Positions 26,672-35,802 of a DNA stretch of 64,000 nucleotides are shown piece by piece (within the stretch, counting starts at the first letter, position 1; each line of letters starts with the position of its first letter). The stretch covers positions 51,538-115,537 of the forward strand of contig DEZK01000006.1 of the NCBI GenBank assembly GCA_002365175.1, read 5' to 3'. The notes below the pieces were generated by a model that worked only from the letters and a program-made list of their open reading frames with translations, was not told where the DNA came from and searched no databases. A program made the translations under genes and the position numbers. This DNA comes from Raskinella chloraquaticus (SeqCode). Its GTDB lineage: Bacteria; Pseudomonadota; Alphaproteobacteria; Rhizobiales; UBA4765.

Positions 26672-27925
26672 ATGTCAGGCTTTACCTCAGATTTCATGCG
26701 CATCCTGGATGAGCGCGGCTTCATCCACCAGTGTTCCGACCCGCAGGGTCTCGACGCGCTGGCCAAACGCGGCGAGGTTGTCGGCTATATCGGCTTTGAT
26801 TGCACCGCGCCGTCGCTTCATGTCGGCTCACTCGTCCAGATCATGATGCTGCACTGGTTGCAGTTGAGCGGTAATCGCGCCATTGCCCTGATGGGCGGCG
26901 GCACAACCCGCGTCGGCGATCCTTCCGGGCGTGATGAAAGCCGCAAATTACTCGGTATCGAAGATATCGACGCCAACAAGAAAAGCATTGCGGCGGTTTT
27001 TTCGCGCTTTCTGGATTTCACAGCCCCTGCCCGCCCGGCGCTGATGCCTGACAACGCCGAATGGCTCACCAAGATGAACTACATCGACATGCTGCGTGAT
27101 GTCGGGCGCCATTTCTCCATCAATCGCATGCTGTCGATGGATTCGGTGAAGCTGCGGCTCGATCGCGAACAGGAACTGTCCTTCATCGAATTCAACTACA
27201 TGATCCTGCAAAGCTATGATTTCGTCGAGCTTGCGCGCCGCTATGGCACCAATCTTCAGCTTGGCGGCTCGGATCAGTGGGGCAATATCGTCAACGGCAT
27301 CGATCTTGGCCGGCGCATGGGGACCCACCAGCTCTATGCGCTGACAACGCCCCTCATCACTACAGCCTCGGGCGCCAAGATGGGCAAAACCGCTGCTGGC
27401 GCCGTATGGCTCAATGCCGACATGCTGAGCCCCTATGACTACTGGCAGTTTTGGCGCAATTGCGACGACGGCGATGTGGGTCGCTTTCTGCGACTGTTCA
27501 CGACGCTCCCGCTTGACGAGGTGGCGCGACTGGTGACGCTCCAGGGCGCCGAGCTTAACGAGGCCAAGAAGCGCCTCGCGACCGAGGCGACCGCCCTGCT
27601 GCATGGCCGTGATGCAGCCCAACAGGCCGAGACAACCGCAAGATCGACCTTCGAAATGGGTCATGCGGCCGCAGGTTTGCCAACTCATCACATCGAGCGC
27701 AGCGAATTGGCGAGCGGCATCGGTGTACTTGCCCTTTTTGTCAGGGCCGGGCTGGCGGCATCAAACGGCGAAGCCCGCAGAGCCATCACCAATGGTGCGG
27801 TCATGGTGAATGATCAGCGCGTGAGTGATGACAAGGCCATGATCAACGTGTCTGACCTCCTTGTTGAGGGCGTCATCAAACTGTCCATGGGGAAAAAACG
27901 CCACGTGCTGGTGAGGCCAAGCTGA
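26672..27925 (+). CDS. tyrS: Tyrosyl-tRNA synthetase
   Basis: TyrRS charges tRNA-Tyr. The 417-residue length and the start MSGFTSDFMRILDERG fit; the open frame continues 108 nt upstream without family residues. The HIGH-type motif is HVGS within APSLHVGSLVQ (about 48-58), and the KMSKS-type motif is KMGKT (about 236-240). The tyrosine-binding GGSDQWGN is present. The C-terminal 70 residues are an S4 RNA-binding domain (GEARRAITNGAVMVND). The stop lies 20 nt from that of the convergent AsmA-like gene. Confidence 0.96.
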   Translation: MSGFTSDFMRILDERGFIHQCSDPQGLDALAKRGEVVGYIGFDCTAPSLHVGSLVQIMMLHWLQLSGNRAIALMGGGTTRVGDPSGRDESRKLLGIEDIDANKKSIAAVFSRFLDFTAPARPALMPDNAEWLTKMNYIDMLRDVGRHFSINRMLSMDSVKLRLDREQELSFIEFNYMILQSYDFVELARRYGTNLQLGGSDQWGNIVNGIDLGRRMGTHQLYALTTPLITTASGAKMGKTAAGAVWLNADMLSPYDYWQFWRNCDDGDVGRFLRLFTTLPLDEVARLVTLQGAELNEAKKRLATEATALLHGRDAAQQAETTARSTFEMGHAAAGLPTHHIERSELASGIGVLALFVRAGLAASNGEARRAITNGAVMVNDQRVSDDKAMINVSDLLVEGVIKLSMGKKRHVLVRPS

Positions 27926-27944
27926 CACTGTTCCGCAGCCTGCT

Positions 27945-30900
27945 CTAATTGGACTTTGACGATCCGCCTTGCTGCTCTCGCGCACCGCTTGGCGGCGTGC
28001 TGTCCTCGTCACGCGCAAAGGCAAAAAAACCACGCAGAATGCCCGGAGCAATCACCGATGCGGGATTAATGCGCAGCGTCGGCCCGGCAACAGGTCCCGA
28101 TACCGAGAAGGTGACGCCGATCAACCCTTCATTCTGGCCACCCAGGAATGCCCCGATCACCGGGATCTGTGCCAGGAGATTGTTAAGCGCAAACAGGGGA
28201 ATGAACGTGCCCCGCATATCGACCGCCTTGCGCCGCCAATCGATGCGCCCTTCAAACGTCGTACCGAACGTGGAGTTGCGCAGGACACCGTCGCTGAATT
28301 GCGTCAGGCCGGGCGCCCGGGTGTAGACGACCCGCATCCGGTCAAGCGTCGCACTTTCCTGCGCGCCAAGCCGGCGCCGGGTGGCAGCACTTTCATCATC
28401 GGGCACCGGCGTTGCACCAAACAGCCGCCGCAAAGCTTCTTCATTGACCACCTGGAAATTTTCCAGAAGGACAACACCCCGCTCGCTCCGCCCTTGCGGG
28501 TCGATCAGCGTCTGCGTGAGCGTCAGCTTGCCGCCACGGATATTGCGATACACATCCATGAATTGCAGCGCCGAACCGCCATCGGTCGACGTGATCAGCA
28601 GATAAGGTCTGCCGCTATCCTTGAGAATCTGACCGGTGATGCGGGCCGATCCTGGAAATCGCCCATTGAGTGAAAAATCTGAAATCTGGCGCCCGTCGCG
28701 CACATAATCGAATTTGAGGTCACGAACCGTGGCGCCGTTGCTGCCATTGGCCTGTTCGAGCTGGACCGACAAACGGAATTGTTTGGCACTCTTCTCATTT
28801 GGATCTTCTTCGCTCATCCAGCGTTGGATGAAGGGCCGCGCATCAAGCGAGCGACCAGTGATCCGAAGATCGGTGCTGTCATCACGAATTTCATAGCGCG
28901 CCGAAAACTGATCATCAGGACGAAGTTTGACCTCGCTCAGCTCATAGAGAACGGGCTTGCCGCCGGCGTCGAGCCTGGCCCGTCCCTTGACCGAAAACCC
29001 CTTACCCTGAAAAATAATGTCTTCCAGCGACGCCACCTGCGACGTCCCACGCAAACTCAATGACAAAGTGGCTGGAACCCCTTTGGTTTTTTCAAAGGAG
29101 GCTTCCGCGAGCGCCAGCCGGGTCTGCGTCAGATCAGCCTCGATCCGCCGCGTCTGCTCACTGCCAAGCGCTTCCCTGATGAAGCGAAACCCCATCGGCC
29201 CCGTGACAAGACTGCCAAAGTCAAAACCAAGCTTGGCGCGCGCCGGATCATCAAGCTCGGCGTCGGCACGAAGAACAAGCTTTGCTTTCGGATTGTCCTG
29301 ACTGGCGGTGATCTTGAATGGCACGCCGCCTAACTGGCACGTTCCGTCAACCGTCAGTGCGCGCCCATCGCTGCGCGCCTTGAACGATCCACGATCAACG
29401 TCGCGGCCATCGACGAGCGCCTTGCCGGATATGTTGCGGAACTCGGCGTCGATGGTGAACAAGCCTGGCAGGTTTTCCGTGCCCGGCTTGCCAGCATAAA
29501 GCGGACCACGGGACTGGATTTGCGCCAGCCCGTCACCGGCGATCTGTCGCACATCAAGCCCCGCGCTCTTGCCAAGCGCCAGACCACGCTTTTCCCCGAG
29601 TTCCAGCAGCGAGGAGGCTGCCCCGATCATCGTTGCGTCGAGCTGTCCGATGCTGGTGATCTGATCCATGCCCTCGGCCACAAAAAGGACATTTGGCAAA
29701 AGCAACACGCCTGAGGCCGTCTCAAGACGCCCATCCCGGCCCTCGGCACGCACCGAGGTGCCGGTTGACTTGACGACCGCATTGGCACCGGTCACCGGCG
29801 GCAATCCAGCTTCAAGCAGGACCGCTGCTCCTTTCGCGTGCCATTCTCCATTGACGTAGTCGCGCTTCAACGGGCGCCCGTCGAGGACACCGGGCGGAAT
29901 ATCAAGGCTCAGATGCGATTTCGTCAGATCGCCCGCGCTGACATTCGCCATGAACCAGTCATGAGCATCCGTTGCAATAAAGCGCGGCCAAACGCGGCGC
30001 ACGCTGCCAGCGCCGATATTGCGGGCCCCAATCTCCAGTTTGAGACCGGGAATCTTGTCGGAAAAATCAATCGACCCCGTAACGTCAGCGACCGGCAGAT
30101 CACCGAACACATGTCCCTCGACGATATCCAGACGTTTGCCGGCAACATCAAAGCTTCCGCGCATCGTCGCGGTTGTGACTTCAGGGATGCTGCCGCCCTG
30201 ACGATCAACGGTGATGGCGCCAAGCTTGAGGTCGAGTGTCAGGCGATCCGTCGTCTGGACGCCCGCTGGCAAGGCAATGGTTCCCGAAATCATTCCGCCA
30301 AGCCCACCAATGGCGATGAGCGAAGGGCGAATGGTGACGCCGTCCCGTCCTTCCTCAACCGCGACTGCTATCTCGCCACGGTGGATATCGGCCTGCCAGC
30401 CCGGACCTTCAAGAGCACCATCGCCGCTCACCCTGACGATGCCTTCAACGCGCGTCATTCGGCCTTCGGTGGCGAGCAGGCCGTTCATCGTCACATCGAG
30501 AATGACGCCGCCGATTTTGCCACCCTCCTCGCCCACCATATCGCGGACCGAGATCGTCTCGGCGCTGAGCTGGAAAGGGCGCCCCTGGTCATGGGCAAGA
30601 CCGATGGCGATCGCGGCTTTCCACGGCCCACGCGCTCCGGTTGACGACAATGTCGTGGTGAACGCACCAAACTGGGTGCGATGAAAACCCGCGCTGAAAC
30701 GCTCGAAGACCCGTGTCGTTGAGGTGCGCTCGTCTGTCAGCGTCACCGTCATGTCGTTAAGGTCCAGCTCAGCCAGAGACCCGCCACCCGGGACCAGTGT
30801 TTTCGTTCCGAAAATGCGCCCCAGCAACTCAGGGTCGAGCAGAGCCAGGACCGGCGTGGGCGTGACCTTATCTGATTTTTCCTGCGCACCGCCCAAGGCA

Positions 30901-31382
30901 ACCGACCCGTCGGTGGATACCGTCAGGCTGACGCTTGTCTGATGGGCAACCAGCGACACCGGCTCGATCTTGCCCAAAAAGAGCGCGGGAACGTCGATGG
31001 CGATAAATGCTTTCGGCGCGGACCCGACTGTCAGTCCGTCGGCCCTGATCACTTTGAGGTCACGCACAGCCAGACGCAGATGGCCGTCATCCCACGCCAG
31101 GTTGACCGCGCCGATTTCCGCGCGATGCCCCGGCCCCGCCGCATCGGCAATCACGGTCCTGATGGCCTTCGACATGAACGACAGATCAACGCCGCCGAAA
31201 AATATATGGAAGGAGACCGCAGCGATGAGCAACGTGGTCAAAAGCCCAAAGGCAGAGGCCCCCACCACACAGAACGTCACGACGCGCCGAGCGCTATTGC
31301 CCGATATCCTGACCTCGCCATCAACCGCACGCGCATCCCGCGGCGGCGGGACTTCGGACGGTGGAGGGGGAAGACTCTGCAT
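27945..31382 (-). CDS. Large AsmA-like envelope protein (DUF3971/AsmA-C)
   Basis: This protein has about 1145 residues, one N-terminal membrane span (VVTFCVVGASAFGLLTTLLIAAV, about 34-56) after a Pro-rich cytosolic tail, and a very long periplasmic region rich in beta strands. The layout matches AsmA-superfamily/YhdP-type proteins, thought to carry phospholipid between the inner and outer membranes. The C-terminal region near the LFALNNLLAQIPVIGAFLGG stretch is the conserved AsmA-C part. The stretch after that is a hydrophilic tail with PPSGAREQQGG. The ATG at 31382 directly follows a run of nine T on its own strand. It is divergent from the peroxiredoxin gene. Confidence 0.85.
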   Translation of the reverse strand: MQSLPPPPSEVPPPRDARAVDGEVRISGNSARRVVTFCVVGASAFGLLTTLLIAAVSFHIFFGGVDLSFMSKAIRTVIADAAGPGHRAEIGAVNLAWDDGHLRLAVRDLKVIRADGLTVGSAPKAFIAIDVPALFLGKIEPVSLVAHQTSVSLTVSTDGSVALGGAQEKSDKVTPTPVLALLDPELLGRIFGTKTLVPGGGSLAELDLNDMTVTLTDERTSTTRVFERFSAGFHRTQFGAFTTTLSSTGARGPWKAAIAIGLAHDQGRPFQLSAETISVRDMVGEEGGKIGGVILDVTMNGLLATEGRMTRVEGIVRVSGDGALEGPGWQADIHRGEIAVAVEEGRDGVTIRPSLIAIGGLGGMISGTIALPAGVQTTDRLTLDLKLGAITVDRQGGSIPEVTTATMRGSFDVAGKRLDIVEGHVFGDLPVADVTGSIDFSDKIPGLKLEIGARNIGAGSVRRVWPRFIATDAHDWFMANVSAGDLTKSHLSLDIPPGVLDGRPLKRDYVNGEWHAKGAAVLLEAGLPPVTGANAVVKSTGTSVRAEGRDGRLETASGVLLLPNVLFVAEGMDQITSIGQLDATMIGAASSLLELGEKRGLALGKSAGLDVRQIAGDGLAQIQSRGPLYAGKPGTENLPGLFTIDAEFRNISGKALVDGRDVDRGSFKARSDGRALTVDGTCQLGGVPFKITASQDNPKAKLVLRADAELDDPARAKLGFDFGSLVTGPMGFRFIREALGSEQTRRIEADLTQTRLALAEASFEKTKGVPATLSLSLRGTSQVASLEDIIFQGKGFSVKGRARLDAGGKPVLYELSEVKLRPDDQFSARYEIRDDSTDLRITGRSLDARPFIQRWMSEEDPNEKSAKQFRLSVQLEQANGSNGATVRDLKFDYVRDGRQISDFSLNGRFPGSARITGQILKDSGRPYLLITSTDGGSALQFMDVYRNIRGGKLTLTQTLIDPQGRSERGVVLLENFQVVNEEALRRLFGATPVPDDESAATRRRLGAQESATLDRMRVVYTRAPGLTQFSDGVLRNSTFGTTFEGRIDWRRKAVDMRGTFIPLFALNNLLAQIPVIGAFLGGQNEGLIGVTFSVSGPVAGPTLRINPASVIAPGILRGFFAFARDEDSTPPSGAREQQGGSSKSN

Positions 31383-31505
31383 CAAAAAAAAAGCTCAGCC
31401 GTGCGAATGTGGAGAGAAGGCCGTTTAGAGCTTGATACCAAGCCAAGGCCAAGGCAACGATTTAATCTACTACGTGTCACGCGACAGCGACGAAAGGAAG
31501 GCAAA

Positions 31506-31994
31506 ATGACTACCGAACAAAACGACGCATCGGGGCCGGCTGAAGGGAGCGCCATTCCGGATTTTTCGCTGGCCACCGCCGAGGGCGCCGTGGTGAATAT
31601 GTCCACACTGCGCGGCAAGCCATTTGTTCTCTATTTTTATCCTAAAGCTGACACAACGGGCTGCACCAAGGAGGCTCAGGATTTTTCAGGGCTGACGGCA
31701 GAATTTGCCAGGCTGTCCATACCGGTTATCGCCGTATCAGGCGATAAAATCGCCAGCCTGAAAAAGTTTCGTGAAAAATACGCTCTGACGGTAACGCTGG
31801 CGAGCGCGGAGGGCACCACCATCCTCGCTGATTTCGGCGTATGGGTCGAGAAGAGCATGTATGGACGAAAATACATGGGGATCGAACGCGCGACCTATCT
31901 GGCAGACAGTGACGGCCGGATCGTGCGCGCCTGGCGCAAGGTGAAAGTGCCGGGGCACGCGGCCGACGTCTTGTCTGTTGCCAAAGCCCTGTGA
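31506..31994 (+). CDS. bcp: Peroxiredoxin, Bcp/PrxQ family, single-cysteine form
   Basis: This 162-residue cytosolic thiol peroxidase reduces hydroperoxides. The core YFYPKADTTGCTKEAQDFS gives the peroxidatic Cys53. The position five residues later, where many Bcp proteins have the resolving cysteine, is Gln58, and no other cysteine exists in the protein, so it should act as a one-Cys enzyme needing an external thiol. GGAAGGC precedes the ATG. A long open frame extends upstream through the divergent spacer but has no family content. Confidence 0.93.
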   Translation: MTTEQNDASGPAEGSAIPDFSLATAEGAVVNMSTLRGKPFVLYFYPKADTTGCTKEAQDFSGLTAEFARLSIPVIAVSGDKIASLKKFREKYALTVTLASAEGTTILADFGVWVEKSMYGRKYMGIERATYLADSDGRIVRAWRKVKVPGHAADVLSVAKAL

Positions 31995-32079
31995 TTCCCG
32001 ATCGCCCGACAACGATTGCCACATTAGCGCCACGCCAGCTCACCAATGTGATGTTTCGTTTGCGAGAAATGACCCGTCG

Positions 32080-32868
32080 ATGATGCGCTACCTGTTTCTG
32101 GCCATATGCCTCGTCTGTGGCGGCCCGCTGGCTGCCCAGGACGTTGGCACCGCCTTTTTCGACATGCGTTATGCCGGTATCCGCATCGCCACATCGAAAG
32201 TCACGGGCAGTATTGATGGCAATTCGTTCCGCATGTCGCTCGACAGTGACTACAGCCTCGTCATCTATTCCGGCACCGTCACCGGGCGCGTCAGCGGCAA
32301 GCGTCAGGGCGAACGACTGGTCCCGCAATCCTATTCAATGGTGTCGGGCAGCGATCCGGAATACAGCACGAAAATCGAGTATGACGGAACATCCGCGCGC
32401 AAGATCGTCATCGAACCGCCCCTCGAACCGAACTGGGGCGATGGTCGCGTGCCATTGAAGCCGGAGCACAGCCAGAATGTTTTCGACCCGATGAGTGCCT
32501 TCGTGATGGCAAGTCTCAAAGCCGGTCAGGATATCAACAACGCCTGCGCCACCAGCGTGCCCGTCTTCACCGGCCTCAGTCGCTTTGATATCGTTTTGTC
32601 ACCAAGACAGGCTTCGGCGAAGGCGGCGCGCGTGCTTGCCAAATCGAAGACGAGCCCTCCCGTCATCAGCTGCGCCGCCCGTTTCGTGCCGATCGCCGGC
32701 CATAAGCCGAACAACCAGACGATCAAGGCTTTGACAGAATCAGCTTCACCCATCCTGATTGATTTCGATGTCGAGCTGACCGGACCGGTGCGCATGCCCC
32801 GCCGCATCGAAATTCCCACGCGCTTTGGCACGGTGGTTATTGAAAGAAGCGAGAAGCCACCAGCATAA
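32080..32868 (+). CDS. DUF3108 secreted protein
   Basis: About 262 residues. MMRYLFLAICLVCGGPLAAQ is a clear Sec signal with cleavage after residue 20. The mature protein begins DVGTAFFDMRYAGIRIATSK, a beta-rich start shared by alphaproteobacterial DUF3108 proteins, and has two cysteines (NNACATS and ISCAARF). The role is unknown; an envelope function is inferred from export. It starts 85 nt after bcp and may be co-transcribed with it. Which of two adjacent ATGs is used cannot be told. Confidence 0.78.
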   Translation: MMRYLFLAICLVCGGPLAAQDVGTAFFDMRYAGIRIATSKVTGSIDGNSFRMSLDSDYSLVIYSGTVTGRVSGKRQGERLVPQSYSMVSGSDPEYSTKIEYDGTSARKIVIEPPLEPNWGDGRVPLKPEHSQNVFDPMSAFVMASLKAGQDINNACATSVPVFTGLSRFDIVLSPRQASAKAARVLAKSKTSPPVISCAARFVPIAGHKPNNQTIKALTESASPILIDFDVELTGPVRMPRRIEIPTRFGTVVIERSEKPPA

Positions 32869-32900
32869 AGCATTCAATCTCAAAGCGTAATGGATATCTC

Positions 32901-33722
32901 TTGATCCACCAGTTTAACCAGGTAACACCGCTGCTTCGGCGCTGGGCAGCCCTCGCCGGCGCCGTTCTTTGTGTGGGTGGCGCGGCCCCCATCACCGACA
33001 AGACCTGCACCAATCCGGAGGCGCTGGGGGTTGCACGAACGCTTGAAATCAACACCGCTGGCGGCGTGCATTTTGGCCGCTTCCAATACCCCGGCACCGT
33101 GCCGCTGGCGCCGCGCGAGGTGGTGCTGACGTTTGACGATGGACCGCGCGGCGCGCTCACCCGCAGCGTTTTGGCAAGCCTTGCTGCTGAATGCACCAAG
33201 GCGACCTTCTTCATGATCGGCCGCAACGCCGCCGCTGACCCGGCGACCGCCCGCCAGGTAGCCCTTGCCGGGCACACGATCGGCCATCATTCGATGACGC
33301 ACCCGGCCCCGATGACCATGATCCTTCCGGCACGCGCGATCGCCGATATCGCGGCCGGGGAAAAAGCCGTTCGAAACGCCCTCGGTGATCAGCAGCACCG
33401 GTTCGCCCCGGGTTTTTTTCGCTACCCCGGCCTATGGAATCCGCCTGATGTTGACCGCTGGCTGAACGAATTGTCGATTGGCGTCTTTGGCATCGATGCC
33501 CACGCCAGGGACTGGGACATCCGCGACCCTGATGAACTGATCAACATCACGATGACCAGGCTTGAGCAGGTGGGCGCTGGAATGTTGCTGCTGCACGATA
33601 TTCAGCCCGTGACGGTGAAGGCGCTGCCCCGCCTGTTGCGCACCCTCAAAGTGCACGGCTGGCATGTCGTTCATATGGTCGAGGCGAAAGCGAAAACGGC
33701 TCTGCGTCCGACCGCAGACTGA
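32901..33722 (+). CDS. Polysaccharide deacetylase family protein (NodB domain), secreted
   Basis: This carbohydrate esterase family 4 protein has about 273 residues. The NodB motif 1 TFDDGP (about 78-83) carries the catalytic and metal Asp residues. The metal histidines are in HTIGHHSMTHP, and RYPGLW and LLLHDIQP complete the set, so it should be active on an N-acetylated glycan. The N-terminus (LLRRWAALAGAVLCVGGAAP) looks like a signal peptide. No ATG is available: the best start is TTG at 32901, with only GGA upstream, so the start is uncertain. It follows the DUF3108 gene by 32 nt. Confidence 0.85.
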   Translation: MIHQFNQVTPLLRRWAALAGAVLCVGGAAPITDKTCTNPEALGVARTLEINTAGGVHFGRFQYPGTVPLAPREVVLTFDDGPRGALTRSVLASLAAECTKATFFMIGRNAAADPATARQVALAGHTIGHHSMTHPAPMTMILPARAIADIAAGEKAVRNALGDQQHRFAPGFFRYPGLWNPPDVDRWLNELSIGVFGIDAHARDWDIRDPDELINITMTRLEQVGAGMLLLHDIQPVTVKALPRLLRTLKVHGWHVVHMVEAKAKTALRPTAD

Positions 33723-33792
33723 GCTTTCATATGACGACACGCAGGGCCGAGCGTGGCCGCCACTTGCCAACATCGCTCGCCATTTTTCCGAT

Positions 33793-33877
33793 TGGTGCGG
33801 TCAAGAGGACTCGAACCTCCACGGGTCGCCCCGCTACCACCTCAAGGTAGTGCGTCTACCAATTCCGCCATGACCGC
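33793..33877 (-). tRNA. tRNA-Leu (anticodon GAG)
   Basis: Read on the minus strand, an 85-nt class II tRNA with encoded CCA. The acceptor stem GCGGTCA pairs with TGACCGC with an A discriminator. The anticodon stem CTACC/GGTAG encloses the loop TTGAGGT, giving anticodon GAG (codons CUU/CUC). A long variable arm (CGGGGCGACCCG) and a T arm with GGTTCGAGTCC are present. It has no tRNA neighbours. Confidence 0.96.
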
Positions 33878-33924
33878 CCAAAAGGAGGCAGTGCGATAGC
33901 ACCTCACCTTTCTTGAAACAAGCC

Positions 33925-34188
33925 CTAAGCTTCCATGCCCTTGATGTTGCGCAACATGCGGGTCAGCGCGACAGAAATCTTGCCGCCCTCGACCTGGACA
34001 GCGGCGCGCGCGATCGGCATGCCGTTGGCGTTGACCAGCACGTCCGAATCTTCCTTCGCTTCCAGTTCGATCACTGCGCCGCGACCCATGCGCAGCAGCT
34101 GGTGCACCGGCATATACGTGTGCCCGAGCACGACTTCCACCTCAACGCGGACGGGTTGCAATGTGTCATGGATCGACTGGTCTGACAT
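33925..34188 (-). CDS. FliN/SpoA-domain protein without flagellar neighbours
   Basis: About 87 residues, almost entirely a SpoA (FliN C-terminal) domain. VRVEVEVVLGHTYMPVHQLL (about 13-32) and VLVNANGMPIARAAVQV (about 50-66) match the strand order of FliN, where the domain dimerises in the flagellar C-ring. The N-terminal extension of flagellar FliN is missing and no other flagellar or type III secretion gene lies in the window. The ATG at 34188 lacks a strong ribosome site; a GTG at 34236 would add 16 residues. It is divergent from lipB and 47 nt from the tRNA. Confidence 0.72.
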   Translation of the reverse strand: MSDQSIHDTLQPVRVEVEVVLGHTYMPVHQLLRMGRGAVIELEAKEDSDVLVNANGMPIARAAVQVEGGKISVALTRMLRNIKGMEA

Positions 34189-34258
34189 GAAGCGGCGGTT
34201 CCGTTGCAAAGAGGGCAAAAAGCTGGCCTCGTTCACACTGGGTGTTTAGGATTAACGA

Positions 34259-34981
34259 ATGGTTGACAGCGCCACCCTCAACAGACCGTTTTCCGTGCTC
34301 TGTGATCCAGCAACGATGATCGACTGGCTCATCGCCGACCGGCCCATCGCCTATGAAGACGCGGTCGCTTTCATGGAGGCCCGCGTTGCGGCGATCGCTG
34401 CCAGACAACAGCCCGAATGCGTCTGGCTCGTCGAACACCCCCCGCTTTATACCGCCGGCACGTCGGCAAAGCCTGATGATCTTCTCGACCAGCAACGCTT
34501 CCCCGTGCATGCCAGCGGGCGCGGCGGCCAATACACCTATCACGGGCCCGGTCAGCGGGTGGCCTATGTGATGCTCGATTTGCGCCGGCGCGGCGGCGAT
34601 GTCCGCGCCTTTGTTACCGCTCTGGAGGAATGGCTGATCCGCACGCTATGGTCGTTTCATGTGCGCGGAACCCGCCACCAGGGCCGCGTCGGCATCTGGG
34701 TCGAACGGCCTGAGCGCGGGACAGGTCGCGAGGACAAGATCGCCGCCATCGGCATCAGAATTCGTCATTGGGTGAGTTTTCACGGCGTATCACTCAATGT
34801 CGATCCTGATCTGGACCATTTCACCAGTATCATTCCCTGCGGCATCAGCGATCAGGGAGTGACCAGCCTCTCTGATCTCGGGTTGACCACGAGCCTCGCC
34901 GATGTCGATATCGCGCTTCGCCAGAGCTTCGAGGCCCTGTTCGGCCCAACCAAACTGCATGCACATGAGAGACCAGTATGA
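34259..34981 (+). CDS. lipB: Lipoyl(octanoyl) transferase
   Basis: LipB moves octanoate from acyl carrier protein to lipoyl domains, the first step of lipoate assembly. The 240-residue protein has HPPLYTAGTSAK (about 61-72), the RGGQYTYHGPGQ motif (about 88-99), the catalytic Lys160 in DKIAAIG and the thioester Cys194 in IIPCGI. Its TGA overlaps the folP start. In this organism it probably heads a lipB-folP-folB-folK transcript. Confidence 0.95.
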   Translation: MVDSATLNRPFSVLCDPATMIDWLIADRPIAYEDAVAFMEARVAAIAARQQPECVWLVEHPPLYTAGTSAKPDDLLDQQRFPVHASGRGGQYTYHGPGQRVAYVMLDLRRRGGDVRAFVTALEEWLIRTLWSFHVRGTRHQGRVGIWVERPERGTGREDKIAAIGIRIRHWVSFHGVSLNVDPDLDHFTSIIPCGISDQGVTSLSDLGLTTSLADVDIALRQSFEALFGPTKLHAHERPV

Positions 34982-35802
34982 TGGCCGCCTCGCCGCTCCG
35001 CCTGCGCCGTCCTTCCGGCGCGCCGCCCCTTCTGATGGGAATTGTCAATGTGACGCCCGATTCCTTTTCCGATGGCGGACGCTTTTCCACCATTGACACC
35101 GCTATCTCCCAGGGAAGGAAATTGGCAGCTGACGGCGCCTCCATCATCGATATTGGCGGGGAATCGACGAGACCCGGCCATCGCCCCGTGGATGCGAATG
35201 TCGAGAAGGCACGCATTCTCCCGGTCATCGAGGCGTTAGCGGACCTGACTGTTCCACTCTCCGTCGACACCATGAAAGCAGGTGTGGCCGAGGCAGCTCT
35301 CCAGGCAGGCGCGCGCATCGTCAACGACGTCTGGGGGTTGCGTCACGATGAAGCCATGGCACCCGTCATCGCCGAGCATGGCGCCGGTCTGGTCATCATG
35401 CATAACCGTGAGGAATTGGCCGAGGATATCGATATCATCGAGGATGTGCGCGCCTTTCTCGCCCGCTCCATTGAACTGGCACTTTCGGCCGGAATCCGTC
35501 CTGAAAAGATCGCGCTTGATCCGGGCCTCGGCTTTGGCAAAACGCACAACCAGAATCTGCTCCTGATTGCTGAAATGAGCCGGCTGCAATCACTGGGCTT
35601 TCCTCTGCTCATCGGCCTGTCACGCAAATCCTTTATCGGCCGCATCGTTGATCGTCCGGTGGGCGAACGTGGCGCCGCCACGCTTGCTGCCAATCTTCTG
35701 GCCGCGCGCCTCGGCGCCGATATCCTTCGCGTTCACGATGTGGCAGAGACGCGCGATGGTCTTGCCGTCGAGACCGCTATTGGAGCATTCCGCCAGCGAT
35801 GA
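34978..35802 (+). CDS. folP: Dihydropteroate synthase
   Basis: FolP joins p-aminobenzoate to dihydropterin pyrophosphate and is the sulfonamide target. The 274-residue protein opens with GIVNVTPDSFSDGG (about 21-34) and DIGGESTRPG (about 60-69), with SVDTMKAGVAEAAL and the C-terminal LSRKSFIG following. It overlaps lipB by 4 nt and folB by 4 nt. Two consecutive ATGs make the exact start ambiguous by 3 nt. Confidence 0.96.
   Translation: MMAASPLRLRRPSGAPPLLMGIVNVTPDSFSDGGRFSTIDTAISQGRKLAADGASIIDIGGESTRPGHRPVDANVEKARILPVIEALADLTVPLSVDTMKAGVAEAALQAGARIVNDVWGLRHDEAMAPVIAEHGAGLVIMHNREELAEDIDIIEDVRAFLARSIELALSAGIRPEKIALDPGLGFGKTHNQNLLLIAEMSRLQSLGFPLLIGLSRKSFIGRIVDRPVGERGAATLAANLLAARLGADILRVHDVAETRDGLAVETAIGAFRQR

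Noticed and set aside
29838..30644. 268-codon frame opposite the AsmA-like gene
   Set aside because: Shadow frame without conserved motifs or a ribosome site.
31383..31392. Nine-A tract at the start of the AsmA-like gene as a phase-variation switch
   Set aside because: It lies outside the coding frame, just upstream of the ATG; a slippage effect on expression is possible but there is no support.
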